Part shown: in pieces, positions 8,190-17,400 of the stretch
Layout of the letters: each line of letters starts with the position of its first letter
How positions within the stretch are numbered: position 1 is the first letter of the stretch
From: Dendrophyllia cribrosa
Lineage: Eukaryota > Cnidaria > Anthozoa > Scleractinia > Dendrophylliidae
Direction of reading: 5' to 3'
Length of the DNA stretch: 64,000 nt
Assembly: GCA_024195265.1 (NCBI GenBank)
Contig: JAJLRJ010000011.1
Coordinates: 3,068,866 to 3,132,865 of the forward strand
Notes under the pieces: model-generated
Database searches by the model: none
Seen by the model: only the letters and a program-made list of their open reading frames with translations
Told to the model about the DNA's origin: nothing
Translations under genes and position numbers: made by a program

Positions 8190-8813
8190 ATGGCCCCACC
8201 TAGAGGCGCTTGGCGTGCTTTTCCTGTCAATTCAAATTTTTCGCCCACTTCTGCTGCAGAGCGACGAGCGAACTCGGGATTTGATGCCCCAAGAAAGAAG
8301 GCCACTACCGATCGTTTTGGGAGACCCAACCGAGCCGTGAAAGCCAGTATTGCCTTGAAAAAAGGAATCAAGACAGCCAATGCGGCGACAGCGGGAGCGA
8401 TTTTAGCGGCCACTTTGGGCGGTGTGCTTGCAAGTCAACTCTCGAAAAAGAAAAAAAAGAACAAGAAGAAGCAAGAACAACAAGGTGCAGGCAAAAGATC
8501 AAGGGGATGGCGCATGCAAGAACAAGCCGACTGGTTATCGGGGTTGACGGATCGCCGGACGTTTTCGGAGGACATAAAAAGAGCCAGCAACGAACAATTG
8601 CGAGCTCTGACCGATCTGATACGTAATCTCTACGACAACGTGATCCAAGTACCCGCTTACGTCAAAACCCCTCTCCTGGGTAACAGGAAAACGATTCGAC
8701 GCATCAGTGCACTGACGACGCCTTTGCACGAAAGAAAGAGGCTCTTAAGAAGAGTAGGAGGAGAAAAACTCGTTCCCTTTTTGCAAGCCGGACTAGACGC
8801 CTTGTCGTCATGA
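8190..8813 (+). CDS. Maverick/adintovirus-type virion protein with conserved C-terminal helical domain (207 aa)
   Basis: The frame is open further upstream, but the TATA-like box at 8147 and lack of an earlier ATG favour 8190. Residues about 63-86 form an AG-rich hydrophobic helix followed by a Lys-rich run (to about 96). The C-terminal 85 residues (SNEQLRALTDLIRNLY, then KTPLL, RKTIRRI, ERKRLLRR, GGEKLVPFL) follow the order of a small helical protein common beside metazoan Maverick capsid genes, where it ends in GGFLP-like sequence; this is from memory of the family, not a search. It may be a fusion of the local AG-helix module to that domain. The stop overlaps the next start as ATGA. Confidence 0.6.
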   Translation: MAPPRGAWRAFPVNSNFSPTSAAERRANSGFDAPRKKATTDRFGRPNRAVKASIALKKGIKTANAATAGAILAATLGGVLASQLSKKKKKNKKKQEQQGAGKRSRGWRMQEQADWLSGLTDRRTFSEDIKRASNEQLRALTDLIRNLYDNVIQVPAYVKTPLLGNRKTIRRISALTTPLHERKRLLRRVGGEKLVPFLQAGLDALSS

Positions 8814-9718
8814 CGGACAAATACGCTCGAGAGATGATGTTGGTGCCCAAAGATCCCCCCTGGATGAAACCGCCGGTTCCCTTTCTACCCGATTCATCCC
8901 GTCAATGGGGAAGGGGTGAACAAACACCCCCCGACCCCAACGAAGCCTACTGGAAACGTCAATTCTTGACGGACCAATTGGTCAATGCCCCTCGTTTGGA
9001 TCGCGTCATGCGTGTCATGGATGCCATGAAGAGCGTGGAAGGTGAAGGGCAACCGCCCAAGTTACCTTCGTACGGAAGTAAGAGCAGCGAATACTTTCGA
9101 CTTCAGAATCAACTACGACACATGATAGACCCCCGTCAGACCTCTGCGCTCTTGAGAAGACCTCCCCCTCTTTCGGCGGCGGAAAACCAAGCCCGAACGG
9201 ATGATATTATTCCCCCCAAACCACCCCTTGGATCCACACTTCCACCACCTCCCAAGTCATTTCAAGAAGCGCACCAGCAATCAAAGAACATTGACAAACA
9301 ATTGGAAAACTTCATCAACGTGGCTAAACAGAATTTGGACGAGGCCAAGCGCGCCGGCAATAATCCTAACGAGGTGAAAATGGCTGATCTAGATTGGCAA
9401 GTGGCTCAAAAGTCTGCTGAAGTCATACGAGAGTTGGACGATCAATTAAACTCAGAAAACTATGGTTTGCCCTTCAGCGACCTCAAATACTGGACCACGG
9501 ACAAAGACACATTCGATGCTGCCGTGGAAGCACACAAAAGAGAGCTGCTGGAACGTCGTGACAAACTGTGGGGTCAACTGGAAACAGAATATCAAGAGCA
9601 CAAGGAAAGCATGAAACAGAGAGAAAAGCAAAGACAAGCCAAGATAGAAAACATTATTCAAAAAGGAAAAGGGGTCGCCTTGAAACGACACAAACCTCGC
9701 GGTTGGGTGCAAGAGTAA
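8810..9718 (+). CDS. Pro-rich and coiled-coil virion protein candidate (302 aa)
   Basis: Starts at the ATG overlapping the preceding stop (ATGA), so it may be translated by reinitiation. It has proline-rich segments (residues about 18-45 and 125-160), then a long charged helical region (about 160-290) rich in E, K and Q with coiled-coil character, and a basic C-terminus. An N-terminal YAREMMLVPK segment recalls a 'LVP' start seen in proteins near Maverick capsid genes; this resemblance is weak. A scaffold or minor virion role is possible. It is the last confident gene of the block, followed by AATAAA 81 bases later. Confidence 0.55.
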   Translation: MTDKYAREMMLVPKDPPWMKPPVPFLPDSSRQWGRGEQTPPDPNEAYWKRQFLTDQLVNAPRLDRVMRVMDAMKSVEGEGQPPKLPSYGSKSSEYFRLQNQLRHMIDPRQTSALLRRPPPLSAAENQARTDDIIPPKPPLGSTLPPPPKSFQEAHQQSKNIDKQLENFINVAKQNLDEAKRAGNNPNEVKMADLDWQVAQKSAEVIRELDDQLNSENYGLPFSDLKYWTTDKDTFDAAVEAHKRELLERRDKLWGQLETEYQEHKESMKQREKQRQAKIENIIQKGKGVALKRHKPRGWVQE

Positions 9719-9798
9719 GAAAGTTGTTCAGAAAAAAGAGACGTTTAAAAGTTGTCACTATTTAAATTGTTGACCTGTTTTCACAACAAGATTGTTGT

Positions 9799-9804
9799 AA
9801 TAAA
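9799..9804 (+). terminator. Poly(A) signal after the last confident viral gene
   Basis: AATAAA within GTAATAAAGTTG, 81 bases after the 302-aa stop. A T-rich/GT-rich tract follows. Confidence 0.5.
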
Positions 9805-9810
9805 GTTGCT

Positions 9811-10190
9811 TTAAAATGGTCAAAACACGTGTGCTCTTTTTCTTGCACTAACCGGTTTTTTGAATAAGAATTCATCAAAAAAAAAAGTCAAAAAAAAAAA
9901 GTCAAAAACGTGATGAAAAAAATCAACAAGAACATTCGAAAACAAGAAAACGAAAAACAAGCAAGAAAAACACAAAACAAAAAGCACTCTCACTTTCTGG
10001 AAACGCTTGGTTGACAAAACAAATTGCCCTTCAAAGACAAGAGACGTCAGCGAAGGGCTTCCTCGTAGCCTGAGGGGTGGTGTCAGCTTTTTTTCCCTTT
10101 ATAAAGGCTCGCGCTTTGTTCTTTTTTCATTCTTCTCTCATTCGCTTACAACGCAAAGCCAGACGAGCTGCTCGGCAGAAGAAAACAGTA
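9811..10190. other. Non-coding segment with a TATA box
   Basis: A/T-rich with short tandem AAAAAAGTC repeats near 9875-9905. No convincing gene. TATAAAGG at 10100-10107 with a GACGTCAGCG-containing segment upstream (about 10042) looks like a promoter for the small frame that starts at 10191. Confidence 0.4.
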
Positions 10191-10370
10191 ATGGGTGCAA
10201 GATTATCGCAAACACTTGGGACGAGACGATTTCAATTTAAACTCTTTTATCGTCGAGCCAGGTCCCGCTGGTGGTTCGCGCGTGGTCTGGAGCCAAGTGA
10301 TGGCGTAAGCCGGGTTTTTCCAGGAAAACGCTGTTCTGAGAAAGACAAGAAAGATTTCTTCACGGCGTGA
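10191..10370 (+). CDS. Short Arg-rich frame, possible small gene (59 aa)
   Basis: ATG at 10191 is 91 bases after TATAAAGG. The 59-residue product is rich in Arg, Trp and Phe (LFYRRARSRWWF) and ends in KRCSEKDKKDFFTA, whose coding DNA is repeated 230 bases later by a tandem duplication. No family is recognised. It could be a real small viral gene or chance. Confidence 0.25.
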   Translation: MGARLSQTLGTRRFQFKLFYRRARSRWWFARGLEPSDGVSRVFPGKRCSEKDKKDFFTA

Positions 10371-10770
10371 AAACAAAGATGGTTCCTCGCTAAAAAAATC
10401 AGACAACTCTCCTCGTGGAAGGTTTAAGAGGTGGCTTTGGAAAAAGGACAACCTTTTCGGCAAAAGAAAGGGATTTTTGTACTGCAAAATCTTTCCGCAG
10501 GTTCGTAGTTTGTTTGTTTGTCTTTGCTCGATTCGTCATGCCGGTTTTTCCAGGAAAACGCTGTTCTGAGAAAGACAAGAAAGATTTTTTCACGGCGTGA
10601 AAACAAAGATGGTTCCTCGCTAAAAAATCAGACAACTCTCCTCGTGGAAGGTTTAAGAGGTGGCTTTGGAAAAAGGACAACCTTTTCGGCAAAAGAAAGG
10701 GATTTTTGTACTGCAAAATCTTTCCGCAGGTTCGTAGTTTGTTTGTTTGTCTTTGCTCGATTCGTCATGC
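10312..10770. repeat. Tandem duplication, about 230 bp x 2
   Basis: The segment from GGTTTTTCCAGGAAAACG to TTCGTCATGC occurs twice, copies about 10312-10541 and 10542-10770, nearly identical. The differences are a few bases (for example TTTCTTC against TTTTTTC), so the duplication is recent. It lies between the viral genes and the host DNA. Confidence 0.9.
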
Positions 10771-11269
10771 GAGGAAAATTTGATTTGTTTAAAATACTTT
10801 CACGTTTCTTCTTTCAAACGAGTTTTCTGCGAGTATTGAATTCAAACTATTTTTTTTTTTTCTTTTTTCATTCACGGAATGTCCCGGAGGCGAGCCAAGA
10901 TGATTTTCGTTCTAACATGCGATGGAATCGAAAGAGAAAGAGAACCCGATTTACGACACGTCTTCGCGGAAAATGTCTGACTTTGAATTTTTTGCCCTGA
11001 AGGTTTTCATGCGGTCTAATTACCAAGTGATTGCTTGTATTATGTTCTGTTAAAAGAATTATTCAGCGCTCGATGATAAGCGCTTTTATCACCGTAACAT
11101 CCAGATAAATTTTGCTCAAACCCCGATCGGAAAGTTACTCGAGAAAAGAAGAAAGCGTTAATCCTTGAAATTTTTTCTTGTTGATGATTTTCATTAAACA
11201 CGTTATTGAACTTTCATCTTTGTGTGGGCTTCTTCTTTCATATTGGGGATTTTGACTACTTCCCCAATT

Positions 11270-11475
11270 CATTCCCCAGGAGGATCGTACACAGGGAAAT
11301 TTGACCACTTCCCCAAAAAAAAAAATTTGAAAAAAATTTTGAAAAAAATCAAAAAATTTTTTGAAAAAATTCGATACTCAAAATCACCTATATAAATCAA
11401 AAATTGAAAAAAAACTTCAAAAAAAAATTCAAAAAAATTTGAAAAAAAATTGAAAAAAAATTGAAAAATAATTCT
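11270..11475. other. AT-rich tract of TTGAAAAAAA-type repeats
   Basis: Imprecise repeats of A-runs and TTGA with two related CCTATATAA motifs (11388, 11486). No coding potential. The flanking phrase 'TTTGACnACTTCCCCAA' recurs at 11252, 11300 and about 11550. Confidence 0.5.
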
Positions 11476-11477
11476 AG

Positions 11478-11549
11478 TCAAAATCCCCTATATAACGTTG
11501 GGTTAACGTCAGCTGACGTCAGTGATGACGTATATAGGGACTTTTTTGA
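11478..11549. promoter_or_regulatory. Inverted repeat with TATATA and TGACGTCA-like motifs
   Basis: Arms 11478-11500 and 11526-11549 are imperfect reverse complements, each with CCCTATATA/TATATAGGG. The spacer holds AGCTGACGTCAGTGATGACG, with a CRE-type TGACGTCA. It could be a bidirectional promoter-like element or a hairpin; no gene is clearly attached. Confidence 0.35.
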
Positions 11550-11622
11550 CTTCCCCATATTCCAAAAAAAAATGGGTGTGGTTAGGGACATTTGACTCGT
11601 TCCCCATCGCGCCCCCCCCTTA

Positions 11623-12595
11623 CTACTGATGCTTTCTGTGTAAACCCAGTAATGCTTTCTGTGTAAACCCAGTAATGCTTTCTGTGTAAACCCAGTAATG
11701 CTTTCTGTGTAAACCCAGTAATGCTTTCTGTGTAAACCCAGTAATGCTTTCTGTGTAAACCCAGTAATGCTTTCTGTGTAAACCCAGTAATGCTTTCTGT
11801 GTAAACCCAGTAATGCTTTCTGTGTAAACCCAGTAATGCTTTCTGTGTAAACCCAGTAATGCTTTCTGTGTAAACCCAGTAATGCTTTCAGTGTGAATCC
11901 AGTAATGCTTTCTGTGTAAACCCAGTAATGCTATGGGTGATCCCAGTAATGCTTTCTGTGTGAACCCAGTAATGGTACATGTATGTGTGATCCCAGTAAT
12001 GCTTTCAGTGTGATCCCAGTAATGCTTTCTGTGTGAACCCAGTAATGCTGTGTGATCCCAGTAATGCTTTCTGTGTAAACCCAGTAATGCTATGTGTGAT
12101 CCCAGTAATGATTTCTGTGTGAACCCAGTAATGCTTTCAGTGTGAATCCAGTAATGCTTTCTGTGTAAACCCTGTAATGCTATGTGTGATTCCAGTAATG
12201 CTTTCAGTGTGATCCCAGTATTTGCTTTCTGTGCAAACCCAGTAATGCTATGTGAGATTCCAGTAATGCTTTCTGTGTGAACCCAGTAATGGTACATGTA
12301 TGTGTGATCCCAGTAATGCTTTTAGTGTGATCCCAGTAATGCTTTCTGCGTGAACTCAGTAATGCTGTGTGATCCCAGTAATGCTTTCTGTGTAAACCCA
12401 GTAATGCTATGTGTGATCCCAGTAATGCTTTCTGTGTGAACTCAGTAATGCTTTCAGTGTGAATCCAGTAATGCTTTCTGTGTAGGCCCAGTAATGCTAT
12501 GTGAGATTCCAGTAATGCTTTCTGTGTGAACCCAGTAATGCTTTCTGTGTAAGCCCAGTAATGCTATGTGTGATCCCAGTAATGCTTTCTAAAAG
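11623..12595. repeat. 23-bp minisatellite with variant units
   Basis: About 12 near-identical units (TGCTTTCTGTGTAAACCCAG) run to about 11890, then a mosaic of variants with GATCCCAG and CTATGTGTG. The stretch from GGTACATGTATGTG recurs about 317 bases apart (11974 and 12291), a higher-order duplication. The long open frame on the minus strand here is only a by-product of the repeat. Confidence 0.9.
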
Positions 12596-14495
12596 TTATT
12601 AGTCGAACCTCCCTTTACAGACACTCACTTAATAAAGACACCCACATGTTTGCTCTAAATTAATGGGCACCCCATTAATACATATTAAGGGTACTGTGAA
12701 TCTTTTTTGGTTCTATTTTGCTAATTTTATTTTTTTTAATTTCTATAAACTAAGATATAACATTAATCTAGATAATATTAAAAGAAGTTTTGCAAAATCA
12801 TTAAAAGAACTTAAAATATTCTTAAGAAAAGAGTTTAAAGGGAATACTGTAGTTGATAAGTAGCTATAGGTTTGATAATCTGATAATCCCATGCCGAAGT
12901 GCAGCGCCTTCTTGTACTTTTCCCGCTAAACTTTATCCGGGATCTCGCATTAAATGTCATTTGCATCTTTTGTTTACATTGCAATGCCAAGTGCATTTTG
13001 CATCATCATAGCGTATTCTATTGTAGCGTCATAGCGTATTTTCCGCAGCAGTTTTCCATGTTTCAAACAGTCTTCTATGCTTGTTCCAGTTCCTGAAGAT
13101 TTCCAATTTGACCAATAAAACCAAAGTCGAAATTTTTGGTCAGCAGAATTGTAGAGATGATGAATGAAAAGAACCATGGCGAAGAGAAAAAGAACGAGTG
13201 AGGTGCGGGACTGGTTCTATTTCTTTTAATTCTTTTTAGAACGAAGTATTGAGACAATGAGCTCTATTGTTATTCAATAAGATGCAAATTAGTATATATT
13301 CCAATTTTCTGCAATTCCGCACCTTAAACAAAAGAACAATTATGAATGAATAGCTTACTCGCTAGGTCAGTTTCCGTGGCCACGTCTGTTATGTCTTCAT
13401 TTCTTTGAAAACTCTCACTGGCCCTTTTCACTTGTTTGTTTACACGAAAATTTTGCTGTGATTTTATTTGTTACATTCTTTCCGCTCACTCGTTTTTTCA
13501 TGATTTTACCCTTTGAATAACTCCACTAATTAATAATTTATAATAATTAATGGATTTACATACACTGCTGTGTCACGATACTCTTCAGGGGGTCTATGTT
13601 TCATTTCATTGGTTGGCGGCACGACCAGGATGACAACCGCTTTAATGAGGTGCGAAATTAAAACTGTGAAAATATTTTGAGGCTGAAAACTCGAGGTTTA
13701 CTTTTGCTAGAATGGTCTCTGTTCAAAGGAATTAATGGGGTATGTAGATTTGCCAGATTTTTACGCAATTTGGCCAGTATGTTTGTTGGATATTAATGCA
13801 CCAAAGTGTTTGGGGCTTTAACAAAATTCCAAATACTTTTCTCATGGTGCCCCAAAGTGTGACGCACATAGAACAATTTTCTATTGTCCAACTTCAAAGT
13901 GAATTTACTCTGGAACCAATTAAAATATGGAAAAAGCCTCACACACTTTGTCAGGCCATTAAGTCTTGAGTGACATGGACCAGTATTGTTTTGATTTTGG
14001 CGCTACCATGGAGGCTGGTAATTCAGTGAAGCAAATACTGTCAGTTTTGCATTTAAGGCTCGTGCACACTTACATCTAACTGAAGGAAAAACAAAATTGT
14101 TATTTTCAGAATCTACAATTTATTAGCTTTAATTTACAGTGATATACAGTATAGCTAGTGTTCTGGGGTTTTGTTAAAAATAGCACGCACATGAAAGAAT
14201 GATTTTCCGAAAGGCACCCTTGAAGGTTCACAGTGACCTTAATATGTATTAACAGGGTTGACTACAATCCATAGTCTACAAATGTACTTTAATAGCTGCC
14301 GGTATAAACTGCATGTACATGTAAGCATTGCCAAAAAGCCAATGAAAATACATGTACACTGTAAGTGGTGTTCTGAAGCAAGTAGTGTCTTTGGCAACAG
14401 GTGAAAAGAGTGGGCAAGAATCTGGGAGAAGCTAATCTCCTGTTGAAAAATTTATGTTCTTTAAGCATTTTTAATTTTCCTTTTTTTTCCTCTAG
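12596..14495. other. Host DNA upstream of the GANP exons, with a candidate first exon
   Basis: AT-rich, with no long open frame. ACCATGGCG at 13174 has a strong Kozak context; ATG 13176 (or in-frame 13164) to 13202 encodes MAKRKRTSE and ends at GAG/GTGCGG in the phase needed to join the exon at 14496. A CCAAT motif lies at about 13108. This could be the first coding exon and promoter of the GANP gene, but the donor is weak. The rest, 13203-14495, would be intron. Confidence 0.3.
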
Positions 14496-17400
14496 ATTGT
14501 ACCAACAGATGATGAAATTGTAGAGAGTGTGAAAGGTTCAGAAGTCCTGAAAGATATTCAAGATTGTATGTTCCAATATAAAGTCTGTGAAAGTACATGT
14601 AAAAATAATATTATAGCTATATGTACTTTATAAGATCATGCTATTTTCGTAAGGTTGATAATTAAAAATTTCTGCATACAGATTTCTCTGATTTCTTGAT
14701 AGAACGTAACAGCTGCACTGTACAAAAATGATGCAGCTGCAGGCACCTCATTGAATTGCCTTCAGATTTGTTCTCATCCGTGATATTTTCTGACATTTAA
14801 TTTATTCTTTATATTTTGACAAACATTTGAAGCACAAATTCTAGAAAGGAGCAGGTACAGTACATGAATGGTAAAACATACATAATTCAATCCACCCTCC
14901 CTCCTGAAAATTCCTCCTTGTACAAGTGTATGTGTTTGACATAATCAAAACTGTTCTTTTTTAAAAACTTCATGATCATTTTCAATCTAATTTGTTAGGT
15001 TATTGACTGAGATTTTTTTTTTCTGTAGATTTAAAGACACTGCAACCAAGTGAAAATGCTAATGAAAAACTTCAAGTTTTGGAAGGAATTGACAAGAAAC
15101 TTAGACAAGGTACCTGTCACTACATTGTATTTTAGAATTTTTAGCTGATAGAAGTGAGAAAAAAGAATGAGAATTTAATTGGCATTGTACTGCCATGATG
15201 TTTGGATAGTCAGGAACTATCATGTTTTGGGCCATAAAAAATCAAGATGTTGTTATGACAGCTGTACAATTGATGATCATAGCTTAAAAGCAATGAATTG
15301 AGACAATAATTTTTGTACATGAACTCTGTCTTGTGTACTGCATTGACTGCAGATTGGAAATATGTTCTATTCTAGTTCAAATTGACTTGGCACTAACATC
15401 TTTGATTGAAACATTGGCTTAATACCTGCCTATGTTGTAGTTCAAAATTATTTTATCCTTGGTTCAATTTTCATTTTCCTTTGTTTTATATTCATTATCA
15501 TATACTATTAGAAAAGAACAACGGAAAATAAAAAATGAACCAAGGATATAAAAATGAACTACATGTACAACATCTATTCTGAAAAAAATTATTCAAAGTA
15601 AAAATAATATCACTATTAATAGTTGAACTTTTAGAATGAGGAATAAACAATTACACAACAATTACACTCAGTGTAATTATAACCAACAATTACACTCTTT
15701 TTCTAGAATTGGAACTAGGATTTGGAATAATATACCTATAAATTTACGTAACCAAAGCAAAACATGCTTTAAGTCCAAGTTACACAGATTACTAGTGGAG
15801 GTCTTGGAGAGTGAGGATATCTATGTTGATGTTGAATTTTTTTGTACCAGTCTTCGTAATTTTATAACACTTAATTGACTTTAATCTGCATTTTATTACC
15901 CCTTCTCCTTAATTTATATATTTATTTCTATTATTAATTTATTTATTTGTTGTTGTAACTAATCATAAATTATCCATTCCTTATTTACTTATCAATAATA
16001 ATTGTTATCAGTCATTTATTTTATAGTGAGCTTCTGTAACTGTTTAGTGCGCAGCAACCCGCCATGATTAACTCTAGTTATTTGCGGGTTGCTACTATAT
16101 TTTGTTTTATTATTTGAAAAATAAATCGTTGTTGTTGTATTTTGTTTATTTAAAAGGATCTCTGCACTGCCACCTCCCCTATACTAATGTGATATTCACT
16201 CCCCAAATCTGCTGCCACCAGTGTAACTGTATATGCAGTAATTTAAAGAGTAGTGGAATTTATTAACTCATAGACTTGAAAGAAATCTTTTTGCCTTAAT
16301 GTTTCAGTGTTTAAAAGATCATCTGATATTAGTTCTGCAAAAGCTGTCATTGGAACCTGCAAGGACATGTGCCCAGAGAAGGTATGCATCATCCAAACTG
16401 TACTGCACTGCCATTTAAAAATTACATTGTGTAACTTTAGTACATTTTAATTGCATTTGTACAATGTACATGTAAGCATATCCTTCTTAACTACCGACCT
16501 TCATTAAAATGCAACATAGCCTGGGTGATCACTTTTTGAATGTGAAAAATCAGGAAAGCTAGCTTGCTAACTGATTTTTCTACTATTGATAGTAATAAAT
16601 TTATTTGGATTCATAATGAAACAAGAAGTTGTACATGGCTTGATCTTGTGACATATTTAACCCATTGCAGTATTGATTTCTGAGCTTTTTACGGAGAAAC
16701 ATAAACTATGTCTAATGGAGAGTTATATAAAACATAAAACTTGCCAGAATAAAAATCCCACAGCAGTAAGCGTTAAACAGAGTATCAAACGTCCTATCAA
16801 TCCATGAATGCCTTGCTTTGTCTTGAAAACTTGTATGTTGTAATTTTTCCTTCTGCTTTTTAAGTCAACACACAGAGAGATTTTTCTGCCATCTTGAAAT
16901 CAAGAGCAAGATTACGAGGTCATGTGTCAACCAATCAGACCAGTGAAACTTAAATATACATGCATAAATATACATGCATAAATATACATGCATAAATATA
17001 CGTGCATAAATATACATGCATAAATATACATGCATAAATATACATGCATAAATATACATGCATAAATATACATGCATAAATATATGTTGTAGTTAATTTT
17101 TTATCTCAGGTAATTTTTATTTTCCCATTGTTTTTGGGTATGGTAATATATGCTAATGAATTTGCAACAAAGAAAAAACAAAAATTACCTGAAATAAAAA
17201 ATTAACTACAACATATACATAAGTATACATGCATAAATATACATACATAAATTTGTATTCATTAATGTGACACAAAAAAGAAAAAAGAAAATTCGGAGCT
17301 GAATCTATAACTTGACAGCTGTGCCATGAGTAATTAATAAAAATAATCTGAGTTTGGTTTCTTTGCGGCATAAGATAAACGTATTAATTAAAGGTCTTAA

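Larger units (their letters stand above)
1..9810 (+). mobile_element. Partial Maverick/adintovirus-like endogenous viral element (virion gene half)
   Basis: Twelve closely packed intron-less reading frames on one strand, with richer GC than the DNA after 12.6 kb. The diagnostic set is a double-jelly-roll major capsid protein (3132-4559), an adenain-like protease (5407-5958) and an FtsK/HerA-type packaging ATPase (6000-6708), with many small basic proteins around them. This combination is known from Maverick/Polinton transposons and adintoviruses. Polymerase B, integrase and terminal inverted repeats are not seen; the window starts 33 bases before the first gene, so the left part is missing. 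Eleven of twelve frames are open and one has a frameshift, so the copy is young, under selection, or close to a live virus. No junction with host DNA is identified; it should lie between about 9.8 and 12.6 kb. An assembly chimera is not excluded. Confidence 0.75.

Noticed and set aside
10518..11000. 160-aa frame across the second copy of the 230-bp duplication, and short Arg-rich frames at 10879 and 10917
   Set aside because: No TATA box at the usual spacing, built mainly from duplicated non-coding DNA, and no recognisable product.
11623..12297. 224-aa minus-strand frame of HYWVYTESITGFTQK-type units
   Set aside because: Caused by the 23-bp minisatellite; no start context or neighbour supports a gene.
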